Positions 1 through 13,205 are shown, numbered from the stretch's first letter. The stretch is DNA of 64,000 nucleotides from Cladorhizidae sp. MBARI D1340-BT2 (GCA_028752905.1 JAQNBH010000010.1:27104832-27168831), one strand, 5' to 3'. Numbers and translations: made by a program. Notes: generated by a model not told the origin, from the sequence alone.

Positions 1-345
1 AACCAGAGTTGACCAGTGTGAGCTTATAAGAGAGCACGTGCTTATAGCTTATAAACCAGAGTTGACCAGTGTGAGCTTATAAGAGAGCACATGCTTATAG
101 CTTATAAACCAGAGTTGACCAGTGTGAGCTTATAAGAGAGCATGTGCTTATAGCTTATAAACCAGAGTTGACCAGTGTGAGCTTATAAGAGAGCATGTGC
201 TTATAGCTTATAAACCAGAGTTGACCAGTGTGAGCTTATAAGAGAGCATGTGCTTATAGCTTATAAACCAGAGTTGACCAGTGTGAGCTTATAAGAGAGC
301 ATGTGCTTATAGCTTATAAACCAGAGTTGACCAGTGTGGGCTTAT
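1..345. repeat. 53-bp tandem array, copy 1 (cut by window edge)
   Basis: About 6.5 near-identical copies of a 53-bp unit that begins accagagttgaccagtgtga and contains gcttataagagagc and gtgcttatagcttata. The array runs off the left edge, so its true length is unknown. The same family recurs near 20.8-21.3 kb. Confidence 0.95.
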
Positions 346-359
346 AAGCTAGATCTGTG

Positions 360-1172
360 GCACTAGCTAATAGCAGTGCAGCCTTCCAGCTAATAGCAGT
401 GCAGCCTGCCAGCTAATAGCAGTGCAGCCTGTCAGCTAATAGCAGTCTAGCCTGTCAGCTAATAGCAGTGTAGCCTGTCAGCTAATAGCAGTGTAGCCTG
501 TCAGCTAATAGCAGTGCAGCCTGTCAGCTAATAGCAGTGTAGCCTGTCAGCTAATAGCAGTGCAGCCTGTCAGCTAATAGCAGTACAGCCTGTCAGCTAA
601 TAGCAGTGCACCCTGTCAGCTAAAAGCAGTGTAGCCTGCCAGCTAATAGCAGTGCAGCCAGTCAGCTAATAGCAGTGTAGCCTGTCAGCTAATAGCAGTG
701 TAGCCTGCCAGCTAATAGCAGTGCACCCTGTCAGCTAACAGCAATGTAGCCTGTCAGCTAATAGCAGTGCAGCCAGTCAGCTAATAGCAGTGTAGCCTGC
801 CAGCTAATAGCAGTGTAGCCTGTCAGCTAATAGCAGTGTAGCCTGTCAGCTAATAGCAGTGTAGCCTGTCAGCTAATAGCAGTGCACCCTGTCAGCTAAT
901 AGCAGTGTAGCCTGTCAGCTAATAGCAGTGCAGCCAGTCAGCTAATAGCAGTGTAGCCTGTCTGCTAATAGCAGTGTAGCCTGCCAGCTAATAGCATTGC
1001 ACCCTGTCAGCTAATAGCAATGTAGCCTGTCAGCTAATAGCAGTGCACCCTGTCAGCTAATAGCAGTGTAGCCTGTCAGTTAATAGCAGTGCAGCCTGTC
1101 AGCTAATAGCAGTACAGCCTGTCAGCTAATAGCAGTGTAGCCTGTCAGTTAATAGCAGTGTAGCCTGTCAGC
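360..1172. repeat. 23-bp tandem array
   Basis: About 35 copies of a 23-bp unit with the core cagctaatagcagtg followed by variable agcctgt or accctgt. Sites vary mainly as C/T changes, typical of a decaying minisatellite. The in-frame TAA in the unit keeps it from reading as protein. Confidence 0.95.
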
Positions 1173-1349
1173 TTATTACAATCATTTTCTAGCAGCTAAT
1201 TAGCTAAGCGAACTTCTCACCACAAACACAGTGATGTGTGGGTGTGCCTCCCAGCTTAAGTAGCTCCCCTCTGAGGGTGGAATTGAAGTCAAAGTTCAAA
1301 ACTTTACGCAACTTAATCGTGAACCATTGAAGACAAAAATGCACACAAT

Positions 1350-1520
1350 GGAAGAGATTCAACGGAAGGGATTGCCTCTTCCATCACACTGTGGGGCCAC
1401 TACGCAATGGAAGGATTCAACGGAAGGGATTGCCTCTTCCATCACACTGTACGCAATGGAACAGATTCAACGGAAGGGATTGCCTCTTCCATCACCCTGT
1501 GGGGCCACTACGCAATGGCC
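1350..1520. repeat. Short tandem repeat, about 59-bp unit, 3 partial copies
   Basis: The block ggaagggattgcctcttcca occurs three times, each followed by a form of tcacactgtggggccac. Copies differ by internal deletions. It produces an apparent 132-residue plus-strand frame that I do not regard as a gene. Confidence 0.85.
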
Positions 1521-1850
1521 AATTGCCCCAAGGCCAGCTGTAGTTTTGCTGTTGTGTGAGATTGCAACACTGCTAATGAGGTGCAAATTAATCCGATTGG
1601 AGCGCTGCACATCAAGGAGAGTGCTAATAAGACACAAGCGCTATGGCAACCAGGTGTCAAGTACGTACCTGAATAGAGATGGTGTGCAAGAGGCATTTTT
1701 ATCTAAATTGCTCCAAATTGCTTAATGTTTCATATGGCCTCTCCTCTCCATTTTTGAAGGTTGCTATGTTATTTTTAAAAAGCGTAACTTTGTAGTTCTG
1801 TCACTTACCAAGTGACACCTCTTGCTTGCAGTGCAAAGGGTAGCCAAGGT
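1521..1850. other. Non-repetitive spacer
   Basis: About 330 bp of unique sequence between arrays. I see no convincing exon, RNA gene or element. Confidence 0.5.
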
Positions 1851-2455
1851 TTCCTGGGTAGATTGTGGTCTGGTACTGTGCTCACTCAAAATCTCCCGGG
1901 TGGATTGCGGACTTGAAGTGTGTTCAGACATATTGGATTTCCTGGGTATATTGTGGACTTGAAGTGTGCTCAGACCACACGTCAAGATCTCCCGGGTAGA
2001 TTGCGGACTTGAAGTGTGTTCAGACATATTGGATTTCCTAGGTATATTGTGGACTTGAAGTGCGCTCAGACCACACGTCAAGATCTACCAGGTAGATTGC
2101 GGACTTGAAGTGTGTTCAGACCACATGTCAAAATCTCCCGGGTAGATTGCGGACTTGAAGTGTGTTCAGACAAATTGGATTTCCTAGGTATATTGTGGAC
2201 TTGAAGTATGCTCAGACCACACGTCAAGATCTACCAGGTAGATTGCGGACCTGAAGTGTGTTCAGACCACACGTCAAGATCTACCAGGTAGATTGCGGAC
2301 TTGAAGTGTGTTCAGACATACTGGGTATATTGCGGACTTGAAGTGTGTTCAGACATATTGGATTTCCTGGGTATATTGTGGACTTGAAGTGTGCTCAGAC
2401 CACACGTCAAAATCTCCCAGGTAGATTGCGGACTTGAAGTGTGTTCAGACACATG
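1850..2455. repeat. 50-bp tandem array with subtypes
   Basis: Copies share gcggacttgaagtgtgttca. Two tail types alternate: one has accacacgtcaagatct, the other catattggatttcctggg. The alternation suggests a higher-order dimer of about 100 bp in the first half of the array. Confidence 0.92.
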
Positions 2456-2532
2456 TTCAATTTGGTGTGACTGAGTTCCAATTAGTGATATAGGATCAGT
2501 GAATTTGCACACAATGCATGGAGCATAACTGG

Positions 2533-2582
2533 CCTAGCCCTAGCCCTAGCCACAGCCCTAGCCCCAGCCCTAGCCCTAGCAG
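2533..2582. repeat. CCCTAG-type short array
   Basis: Tandem agccctagccctag-type hexamers with ccacag and cccag interruptions. It belongs to the CTAGCCCTA sequence class that recurs throughout the window. Confidence 0.85.
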
Positions 2583-3009
2583 GGATTCACAGGCACTCGG
2601 CATGTGTTATGTCTCCACTCTCTGCATCTACACGTGTCCATCTGGCAAGCCGAGGTGGTGACATCTGTCTGCACGTCACTGTGGCCCTGGTTACCCCCTC
2701 TGCCCTATTCTCCCTGGAGTAATATTAACAAGTATACTAACCAAATGGCGCCTGTCTCCATTTTCTCTGACTGTTTGCAGCACCAAGGGCTGGGACTGGG
2801 GGGGGGGGGGGGGGGGGTGAAGAACTGGGGGTAACTTGGTATCCTGAATATACTGCCCCAAATCCTGAATATACTGCCCTAGGTATCCCTTTCCAATAAG
2901 GAGATCGGATTTTCCCGGTAGCCAGTGCTGTCTTGGGTTTGGTGCCCTCAGGCTTAGCCAGCTTTGTAACCCGATCTGGTATGGTTGGCCTGCAAACAGA
3001 GCCAGTGTA
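2583..3009. other. Unique spacer with a 20-bp G homopolymer
   Basis: Non-repetitive apart from a pure G run at 2798-2817 and a small duplication around 2840-2880 (atcctgaatatactgcccc twice). The overlapping short frames on both strands show no coding signature. Confidence 0.6.
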
Positions 3010-3575
3010 CATAGCCTGTGGCAGTGTTGCTCATGGCCTGTGGCAGTGTTGCTCATGGCCTGTGGCAGTGTTGCTCATGGCCTGTGGCAGTGTTGCTCAT
3101 GGCCTGTGGCAGTGTTGCTCATGGCCTGTGGCAGTGTTGCATGGCCTGTGGCAGTGTTGCTCATGGCCTGTGGCAGTGTTGAATGGCCTGTGGCAGTGTT
3201 GCTCATGGCCTCTGGCAGTGTTGCATGGCCTGTGGCAGTGTTGCTCATGGCCTGTTGCATGGCCTGTGGCAGTGTTGCTCATGGCCTGTGTCATGTTGAC
3301 TGTGGCAGTGTTGCTCATGGCCTGTGGTAGTGTTGCTCATGGCCTGTTGCATGGCCTGTGGCAGTGTTGCTCATGGCCTGTTGCATGGCCTGTGGCAGTG
3401 TTGCTCATGGCCTGTGGCAGTGTTGCATGGCCTGTGGCAGTGTTGCTCATGGCCTCTGGCAGTGTTGCATGGCCTGTTGCATGGCCTGTGGCAGTGTTGC
3501 TCATGGCCTCTGGCAGTGTTGCATGGCCTGTGGCAGTGTTGCTCATGGCCTGTGGCAGTGCTGCAGTTGTCAGGG
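3010..3575. repeat. 22-bp tandem array with 20-bp and 10-bp variants
   Basis: Unit core tgctcatggcctgtggcagt. Copies that lose the ctc become 20-bp units, and truncated forms such as tgttgcatggcc also occur. The mixture of lengths shifts frame repeatedly, so the open frames over it are artefacts. Confidence 0.95.
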
Positions 3576-3614
3576 ACTTGTTTCGTTTGAGAATGGAATG
3601 CAAATGACTTCTAG

Positions 3615-5365
3615 TACGGGAGGTGTGTCCATCAAGGTGTGGCTACCTAGTAAGGGGTGTGTCCATCAAGGTGTGGCTACCTAGTACAGGAGGTGTGTCC
3701 ACCAAGGTGTGGCTACCTAGTAAGGAGGTGTGTCCATCAAGGTGTGGCTACCTAGTACAGGAGGTGTGTCCATCAAGGTGTGGCTACCTAGTACAGGAGG
3801 TGTGTCCATCAAGGTGTGACTACCTAGTAAGGAGGTGTGTACATCAAGGTGTGGCTACCTGGTAAGGAGGTGTGTCCATCAAGGTGTGGCTACCTAGTAC
3901 AGGAGGTGTGTCCATCAAGGTGTGGCTACCTAGTACAGGAGGTGTGTCCATCAAGGTGTGGCTACCTAGTACAGGAGGTGTGTCCATCAAGGTGTGGCTA
4001 CCTAGGACAGGAGGTGTGTCCATCAAGGTGTGGCTACCTAGTAAGGAGGTGTGTCCATCAAGGTGTGGCTACCTAGTAAGGAGGTGTGTCCATCAAGGTG
4101 TGGCTACCTAGTACAGGAGGTGTGTCCATCAAGGTGTGGCTACCTAGTACAGCAGGTGTGTCCATCAAGGTGTGGCTACCTAGTACAGGAGGTGTGTCCA
4201 TCAAGGTGTGGCTACCTAGTACAGGAGGTGTGTCCATCAAGGTGTGGCTACCTAGTACAGGAGGTGTGTCCATCAAGGTGTGGCTACCTAGTAAGGAGGT
4301 GTGTCCATCTAGGTGTGGCTACCTAGTAAGGAGGTGTGTCCATCAAGGTGTGGCTACCTAGTACAGGAGGTGTGTCCATCAGGGTGTGGCTACCTAGTAC
4401 AGGAGGTGTGTCCATCAAGGTGTGGCTACCTAGTAAGGAGGTGTATCCATCAAGGTGTGGCTACCTAGTACAGGAGGTGTGTCCATCAAGGTGTGGCTAC
4501 CTAGTACAGGAGGTGTGTCCATCAAGGTGTGGTTACCTAGTACAGGAGGTGTGTCCATCAAGGTGTGGCTACCTAGTACAGGAGGTGTGTCCATCAAGGT
4601 GTGGCTACCTAGTATAGGAGGTGTGTCCATCAAGGTGTGGCTCCTAGTAAGGAGGTGTGTCCATCAAGGTGTGGCTACCTAGTACAGGAGGTGTGTCCAT
4701 CAAGGTGTGGCTACCTAGTACAGGAGGTGTGTCCATCAAGGTGTGGCTACCTAGTACAGGAGGTGTGTCCATCAAGGTGTGGCTACCTAGTACAGGAGGT
4801 GTGTCCATCAAGGTGTGGCTACCTAGTAAGGAGGTGTGTCCATCTAGGTGTGGCTACCTAGTAAGGAGGTGTGTCCATCAAGGTGTGGCTACCTAGTACA
4901 GGAGGTGTGTCCATCAGGGTGTGGCTACCTAGTACAGGAGGTGTGTCCATCAAGGTGTGGCTACCTAGTAAGGAGTTGTGTCCATCTAGGTGTGGCTACC
5001 TAGTACCTAGTACAGGAGGTGTGTCCATCAAGGTGTGGCTACCTAGTACAGGAGGTGTGTCCATCAAGGTGTGGCTACCTAGTACAGGAGGTGTGTCCAT
5101 CAAGGTGTGGCTACCTAGTACAGGAGGTGTGTCCATCAAGGTGTGGCTACCTAGTATAGGAGGTGTGTCCATCAAGGTGTGGCTACCTAGTACAGGAGGT
5201 GTGTCCATCAAGGTGTGGCTACCTAGTATAGGAGGTGTGTCCATCAAGGTGTGACTAACTAGTATAGGAGGTGTGTCCATCAAGGTGTGGCTACCTAGTA
5301 TAGGAGGTGTGTCCATCAAGGTGTGGCTACCTAGTATAGGAGGTGTGTCCATCAAGGTATGTAAC
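3615..5365. repeat. 35/36-bp tandem array
   Basis: About 49 copies with core gtgtccatcaaggtgtggct followed by acctagtacagga or the shorter acctagtaagga. The right end is dominated by the agtatagga variant, so that subtype spread locally. Flanks are sharp at both ends. Confidence 0.96.
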
Positions 5366-5576
5366 TAGTGTCTAGTCATAGCGAGTGTGCCTGTAATATG
5401 TGTGGCCAGGATGGTATTAAGTGGGTGTGGTCAAATATTTTTGTTGTTGTTATAGTGGGTGTGGTTGGTGGGAGGTCTCGACTGATGTCATTTACATACC
5501 GTGTCCTGGTATTCTATGTGGGCACAGTGGATCTAGGTGGCCTTCTCAGGGCAACTTAGCTATTTCCTTGCAGGAA
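5366..5576. other. Unique spacer
   Basis: Unique sequence containing two copies of a gtgggtgtggt motif (near 5421 and 5455) that recurs across the window. No gene seen. Confidence 0.5.
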
Positions 5577-6375
5577 TGGGTGTGACTCCTCCTCTCTGGG
5601 AAGGTGTGAGTTGAATCCTCCTCTCTAGGAGGTGTGAGCTGACTCCTCCTCTCTAGGAGGTGTGAGCTGACTCCTCTCTGGGAAGGTGTGAGCTGACTCC
5701 TCCTCTCTGGGGAGGTGTGAGTTGAATCCTCCTCTCTTGGGAGGTGTGAGTTGACTCCTCCTCTCTGGGAGGTGTGAGCTGACTCCTCTGGGTGTGTGTA
5801 TGAGCTGACTCCTCTCCAGGGAGGTGTGAGCTGACTCCTCCTCTCTGGGAAGGTGTGAGCTGACTCCTCCTCTCCAGGGAGGTGTGAGCTGACTCCTCCT
5901 CTCTAGGAGGTGTGAGCTGACTCCTCTCTGGGAAGGTGTGAGCTGACTCCTCTCTTGGGAGGTGTGAGTTGAATCCTCCTCTCTTGGGAGGTGTGAGCTG
6001 ACTCCTCTCTGGGAGGTGTGAGCTGACTCCTCTGGGTGTGTGTATGAGCTGACTCCTCTCCAGGGAGGTGTGAGCTGACTCCTCCTCTCTGGGAAGGTGT
6101 GAGCTGACTCCTCCTCTCCAGGGAGGTGTGAGCTGACTCCTCCTCTCTATGAGGTGTGAGCTGACTCCTCTCTGGGAAGGTGTGAGCTGACTCCTCCTCT
6201 CTGGGGAGGTGTGAGTTGAATCCTCCTCTCTTGGGAGGTGTGAGCTGACTCCTCTCTGGGAGGTGTGAGCTGACTCCTCCTCTCTGGGGAGGTGTGAGCT
6301 GACTCCTCCTCTCTGGGAAGGTGTGAGCTGACTCCTCCTCTCTGGGAAGGTGTGAGCTGACTCCTCCCTCCTTTC
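5577..6375. repeat. About 28-bp tandem array
   Basis: Unit core ggtgtgagctgactcctcct followed by ctctgggga or ctctaggag. A larger block containing gggtgtgtgtatgagctgac appears twice, near 5785 and 6030. This indicates a duplication of about 245 bp inside the array. Confidence 0.93.
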
Positions 6376-6771
6376 TCCCATGCCATTGTTACTTGATATT
6401 CTGACCCGATGAAGCTCACGATGCCCACTCACTGATTGCATCTCCAGGTGGTAACCTGCGTAGATGTGACATCCTTGCAACAAAGTGCTCGCCACAAAAT
6501 ACCATGCCGATCTATCCCTCTCCCCCTCCTCCCCCTATCCCTCCCCACCTCCTCCCTATCCCTCCCCCCTGCCTGTGCGTCTACTCATTTTGGTTACGCC
6601 CGAGCAGGGTGCAAAGTTGAAACTTGTTTTGTTTATTCTTTATTTTGAAACTGCTCGAGGGCGTCATGTCTCGCACTCAACTCTTCATGACCCGAGGACT
6701 CGACAACACCTTGGGTGCCAGCAAGTTCCTGGTAGATACCTGCGAACTCAAATCACCGGCAGAATCTCGAC
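6376..6771. other. Unique spacer before the large 30-bp array
   Basis: Non-repetitive DNA including a CT-rich tract at 6515-6570. A frame enters the following array, but no acceptor/donor pair or protein-like composition convinced me. Confidence 0.5.
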
Positions 6772-9700
6772 AAGTGCAACACTTCCCATGGACTCCTGGA
6801 CAAGTGCAACACTTCCCATGGACTCCTGGACAAGTGCAACACTTCCCATGGACTCCTGGACAAGTGCAACACTTCCCATGGACTCCTGGACAAGTGCAAC
6901 ACTTCCCATGGACTCCTAGACAAGTGCAACACTTCCCATGGACTCCTGGACAAGTGCAGCACTTCCCATGGACTCCTGGACAAGTGCAGCACTTCCCATG
7001 GACTCCTGGACAAGTGCAGCACTTCCCATGGACTCCTGGACAAGTGCAGCACTTCCCATGGACTCCTGGACAAGTGCAGCACTTTCCATGGACTCCTGGA
7101 CAAGTGCAGCACTTCCCATGGACTCCTGGACAAGTGCAACACTTCCCATGGACTCCTGGACAAGTGCAGCACTTCCCATGGACTCCTGGACAAGTGCAGC
7201 ACTTCCCATGGACTCCTGGACAAGTGCAACACTTCCCATGGACTCCTGGACAAGTGCAGCACTTCCCATGGACTCCTGGACAAGTGCAACACTTCCCATG
7301 GACTCCTGGACAAGTGCAACACTTCCCATGGACTCCTGGACAAGTGCAACACTTCCCATGGACTCCTGGACAAGTGCAACACTTCCCATGGACTCCTGGA
7401 CAAGTGCAGCACTTGCCATGGACTCCTGGACAAGTGCAGCACTTCCCATGGACTCCTGGACAAGTGCAGCACTTCCCATGGACTCCTGGACAAGTGCAAC
7501 ACTTCCCATGGACTCCTAGACAAGTGCAACACTTCCCATGGACTCCTGGACAAGTGCAGCACTTCCCATGGACTCCTGGACAAGTGCATCACTTCCCATG
7601 GACTCCTAGACAAGTGCAGCACTACCCATGGACTCCTGGACAAGTGCAGCACTTCCCATAGACTCCTGGACAAGTGCAACACTTCCCATGGACTCCTGGA
7701 CAAGTGCAGCACTTCCCATGGACTCCTGGACAAGTGCAGCACTTCCCATGGACTCCTGGACAAGTGCAACACTTCCCATGGACTCCTGGACAAGTGCAGC
7801 ACTTCCCATGGACTCCTGGACAAGTGCAACACTTCCCATGGACTCCTGGACAAGTGCAGCACTTCCCATGGACTCCTGGACAAGTGCAGCACTTCGACTC
7901 CTAGACAAGTGCAACACTTCCCATGGACTCCTGGACAAGTGCAGCACTTCCCATGGACTCCTGGACAAGTGCAACACTTCCCATGGACTCCTGGACAAGT
8001 GCAGCACTTCCCATGGACTCCTGGACAAGTGCAACACTTCCCATGGACTCCTGGACAAGTGCAGCACTTCCCATGGACTCCTGGACAAGTGCAACACTTC
8101 CCATGGACTCCTGGACAAGTGCAGCACTTCCCATGGACTCCTGGACAAGTGCAGCACTTCCCATGAACTCCTGGACAAGTGCAGCACTTCCCATGGACTC
8201 CTGGACAAGTGCAACACTTCCCATGGACTCCTGGACAAGTGCAACACTTCCCATGGACTCCTGGACAATTGCAGCACTTCCCATGGACTCCTGGACAAGT
8301 GCAACACTTCCCATGGACTCCTGGACAAGTGCAGCACTTCCCATGGACTCCTGGACAAGTGCAGCACTTCCCATGGACTCCTGGACAAGTGCAGCACTTC
8401 CCATGGACTCCTGGACAAGTGCAGCATTTCCCATGGACTCCTGGACAAGTGCAGCACTTCCCATGGACTCCTGGACAAGTGCAGCACTTCCCATGGACTC
8501 CTGGACAAGTGCAACACTTCCCATGGACTCCTGGACAAGTGCAACACTTCCCATGGACTCCTGGACAAGTGCAGCACTTCCCATGGACTCCTGGACAAGT
8601 GCAACACTTCCCATGGACTCCTGGACAAGTGCAGCACTTCCCATGGACTCCTGGACAAGTGCAGCACTTCCCATGGACTCCTGGACAAGTGCAGCACTTC
8701 CCATGGACTCCTGGACAAGTGCAGCACTTCCCATGGACTCCTGGACAAGTGCAACACTTCCCATGGACTCCTGGACAAGTGCAGCACTTCCCATGGACTC
8801 CTGGACAAGTGCAACACTTCCCATGGACTCCTGGACAAGTGCAGCACTTCCCATGGACTCCTGGACAAGTGCAACACTTCCCATGGACTCCTGGACAAGT
8901 GCAACACTTCCCATGGACTCCTGGACAAGTGCAGCACTTCCCATGGACTCCTGGACAAGTGCAGCACTTCCCATGGACTCCTGGACAAGTGCAGCACTTC
9001 CCATGGACTCCTGGACAAGTGCAGCACTTCCCATGGACTCCTGGACAAGTGCAACACTTCCCATGGACTCCTGGACAATTGCAGCACTTCCCATGGACTC
9101 CTGGACAAGTGCAACACTTCCCATGGACTCCTGGACAAGTGCAGCACTTCCCATGGACTCCTGGACAAGTGCAGCACTTCCCATGGACTCCTGGACAAGT
9201 GCAGCACTTCCCATGGACTCCTGGACAAGTGCAGCACTTCCCATGGACTCCTGGACAAGTGCAGCACTTCCCATGGACTCCTGGACAAGTGCAGCACTTC
9301 CCATGGACTCCTGGACAAGTGCAACACTTCCCATGGACTCCTGGACAAGTGCAACACTTCCCATGGACTCCTGGACAAGTGCAGCACTTCCCATGGACTC
9401 CTGGACAAGTGCAACACTTCCCATGGACTCCTGGACAAGTGCAGCACTTCCCATGGACTCCTGGACAAGTGCAGCACTTCCCATGGACTCCTGGACATGT
9501 GCAACACTTCCCATGGACTCCTGGACAAGTGCAGCACTTCCCATGGACTCCTGGACAAGTGCAACACTTCCCATGGACTCCTGGACAAGTGCAGCACTTC
9601 CCATGGACTCCTGGACAAGTGCAGCACTTCCCATGGACTCCTGGACAAGTGCAACACTTCCCATGGACTCCTGGACAAGTGCAGCACTTCCCATGGACTC

Positions 9701-9915
9701 CTGGACAAGTGCAACACTTCCCATGGACTCCTGGACAAGTGCAACACTTCCCATGGACTCAGACAAGTGCAACACTTCCCATGGACTCCTAGAAAAGTGC
9801 AGCACTTCCCATGGACTCCTGGACAAGTGCAGCACTTCCCATGGACTCCTGGACAAGTGCAGCACTTCCCATGGACTCCTGGACAAGTGCAGCACCTCCC
9901 ATGGACCCCAGGACA
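6772..9915. repeat. Large 30-bp tandem array, about 104 copies
   Basis: Very homogeneous array with unit core cacttcccatggactcctgg followed by acaagtgca(g/a)c. The main variation is one G/A site. Frame-breaking indels occur near 7890 and 9760. Because the unit is 30 bp and lacks stops in most frames, both strands show open frames of several hundred codons; these are by-products. The left end is sharp, and the right end decays into ccatggaccccaggacaag. Confidence 0.98.
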
Positions 9916-11915
9916 AGATTTTTTGAAGTACACACAATCTCTGAGTTCTCCCAGGAAGCCATGGGTAGTGTGTGTGTGCTTAAGTGTAGAAGTCTACAAA
10001 CCTGCAGAGTTGTCGTGGGTTGTCGGTATGTCGGTCGAATCTTAAATTCAAGTGACCTCTGACCTTGACCCTGTATCATTCCATGTTGGCAATTACAAGG
10101 TTTCCTGCTCCCTAGACTTGCAGCAAAAATGGTTGCTTGCATCTGCTGCTTGATCGCCATCAGCCTCCATCTCTCCACCAGCAGGGAGCTGCACTCCACT
10201 CCCACAAGCATGCTCCATGCTGGCCCGTCTCAGAAGCAATAAATCACTTATTATGAATATTAATTGGGTCTGGATTATTACTTTATGAATATCTTTATAG
10301 CACTTCCTGTAGTATACTAGACACTTCCTGCAGTGTACTCATGCGATAATTGGTTGAGATTAGTGTGTGTGTTTGTGTGTGTGTGCTCACTAACTCGCAT
10401 AAACAAGCTCATCCTGAAGTTGTATAACAACTAGAGGGGGTGGAGTGAGAGGATGGCTCCATGGGGTGTGTGGAAGGGGGAGGGTGGTGGGTGGTGAACC
10501 CAGCCGGTGTGGGGGTGGGGGTGGCCCCAGCCTGTGTGGGAGGGGGGTTGCTTCAACGTGGGGAAATATTGCACGGAATGTTTAAGTGGTGTGCATTATT
10601 ATATGATATAGTAAGTGCTGATCCAACCCCCTCCGCCCTCCTGAAAATAACCCCCAAAGGGGGGGAAGATGTCCTAAGCAAAACCAACCAAGCATCTTGG
10701 TACTCTCTCTGGACGACTTGATAGGCCTCATTTGCACCAATTAAATGGCGTATACTGGCCTGGTGGAGAAGCTTGTGCGTGTGTGCTACCTGGTGAAGCC
10801 AGTTTCAATGGAACTCTCTTGAATTATGATGGCTATTATTATTAGGCTACATTCTTGAAATTGCCGGTTGCCAGAGTTACGATTTGCCCCCTGCCACTGT
10901 AGATATTGGTCTTCCAAATTAGCCAGGAGTGGGGTGGGGGGGGGGTGGGCATATATTTAGCAATACTACTATACAATAATACAAGATCTCAAGGGGTGTG
11001 GTGGGCAAAGGATCAGCGAGGGGGGACTAATGCCCCCCTCCCCACCTAAATGCAGCCCTGATTGCAAGAGTGCCTGACAGCAGGTGAGCTTATTTGTCTT
11101 TGACCTGAGCGTGGGTGAGTGGTGATTGTCATCTTCCTTTCTGCGGCAGTTTGACCTGAGTAATCTTGAGTGGCGGGAAGGAAGTCTAAAGCATGGCGGG
11201 GGAATATACACGTTACCATGGCCACTATTCTTGGCTATCAAACTAAGACCCATACATAGACGACTACTCATTATCTTCTCTCACTTTCAAGATTCATTTT
11301 GCCCATCACACTTGTTCCCCTCCAATTTGGCAATAATTGCACTTGTAACAAGCATAATTCCACTTGGCTTTACCCAGCACTGTTACTCTGACTGGTACTA
11401 ATGCAATTATTCCCAAATTGGACTGAAGCTATGCTAATGATGAATGAGTGGCATAGTCCCAGATTTCTATGCTGAAGACCTGCCAACTTGCTTGAACTAT
11501 GAGGGGTGTGGTTTTTCATTGATTGACCTTCCAAAACTCCACGAGACGCAGAATCCTATGGCCTCGATCATGAGATGAAAATATGGGAATGGTGATTGCA
11601 CAGAGCATGACTCTAATAGAAACCTCGGTTACTATTTAAGTTATACTTGCGATTACTATTGGAAGGAGGTTTCTATTGATTGCAGTTGTGAAGGAGTTCA
11701 AGGTACCTATTTGGAGGAGGACTTCTTATAGGTTGTGTGGTGGTTGAGTAATGGTGCAGAGGTGATAATGGTGCAGGGTGATGGTGCCTGGTGCACCAGG
11801 AAAGCAGAAGTCGAGGGTTCCAATGCTGCTTGGATCTAGAATATCTTCCCCTCAATTTTTTCCCTCTCATCTTCAGCTCTCATTTTACAAACTAATGGCT
11901 ACTCCATGGTTACTA
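9916..11915. other. Two kb of unique intergenic or intronic DNA
   Basis: No exon that I can defend. It holds a short imperfect duplication near 10295-10340 (cacttcctg twice), a GT-rich stretch near 10365-10385, several G-rich runs and a ggggtgtggt motif at about 11502. Short frames of 60-140 codons exist on both strands without splice or composition support. Confidence 0.5.
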
Positions 11916-13205
11916 TAGAAGGGGGTTACTATAGGAGGGGGTTACTATAGAAGGGGGTTACTATAGGAGGGGGTTACTATAGGAGGGGGTTACTATAGGA
12001 GGGGGTTACTATAGGAGGGGGTTACTATAGGAGGGGGTTACTATAGGAGGTGGTCACTATAGGAGGGGGGGGTTACTATAGGAGGGGGTTACTATAGTAG
12101 GGGGTTACTATAGGAGGGAGGTTACTATAGGAGGGGAAATTACTATGGGAGGAGGTTACTATAGGGGGGGAGGTTACTATAGGAGGGGGTTACTATAGGA
12201 GGGGAGGTTACTATAGGAGGGGGTTACTATAGGAGCGGAGGTTACTATAGGAGGGGAGGTTACTATAGGAGGGGGTTACTATAGGAGCGGAGGTTACTAT
12301 AGGAGAGGAGGTTACTATAGGAGGGGGTTACTATAGGCGGGGAGATTACTATAGGAGGGGCGGTTACTATAGGAGGTGGTTACTATAGGAGGGGGTTACT
12401 ATAGGAGGGGGTTACTATAGGGGGAGGTTACTATAGGAGGGGGTTACTATAGGAGCGGAGGTTACTATAGGAGGGGAGGTTACTATAGGAGGGAGGTTAC
12501 TATAGGAGGGGAAGTTACTATAGGAGGGGAAGGTACTATAGGAGGGGAGGTTACTATAGGAGGGGAGGTTACTATAGGAGGAGGTTACTATAGGAGGGGA
12601 CGTTACTATAGGAGGGGAGGTTACTATAGGGGGAGGTTACTAGGAGGGAGGTTACTATAGGAGGGGGTTACTATAGGAGGGGGTTACTATAGGAGGGGAG
12701 GTTACTATAGGAGGGGGTTACTATAGGAGGGGAGGTTACTATAGGAGGGGAGGTTACTATAGGAGGAGGTTACTATAGGGGGAGATTACTATAGGAGGGG
12801 GTTACTATAGGAGCGGAGGTTGCTATAGGTTGGGAGGTTACTATAGGAGGGGGTTACTATAGGAGGGGAGATTACTATAGGGGGGGAGGTTACTATAGGA
12901 GGGGAGGTTAACTATAGAAGGGGGTAACTATAGGAGGGAGGTTACTATAGGAGGGGGTTACTATAGGAGGGGGTTACTATAGGAGGGGAGGTTACTATAG
13001 GGGGAGGTTACTATAGGGGGAGGTTACTATAGGAGGGGTTTACTATAGGAGGAGGTTACTATAGGAGGAGGTTACTATAGGAGGGAGGTTACTATAGGAG
13101 GGGAGATTACTATAGGAGTGGAGGTTACTATAGGAGGGGAGTTTACTATAGGAGTGGAGATTACTATAGGAGGGGAAGGTACTATAGGAGGGAGGTTACT
13201 AATAC
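11916..13205. repeat. G-rich 15-18 bp tandem array
   Basis: About 75 copies of ggttactataggagg with 0-4 extra G or GA bases. Copy length drifts in the G run, while ttactatag is nearly invariant. The G clusters repeated every 16-18 bp make the plus strand a strong candidate for quadruplex formation. Confidence 0.96.

Noticed and set aside
6772..9915. Very long open frames (up to about 800 codons) on both strands over the 30-bp array
   Set aside because: The unit is a multiple of three and has few stops, so most frames on both strands are open together. Indels at 7890 and 9760 simply switch frames. No start, splice or composition signal supports a protein.
11800..11840. Second tRNA-like B-box (agggttccaatgc)
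   Set aside because: The A-box partner is poor and the match to the B-box consensus is partial; not enough to call.
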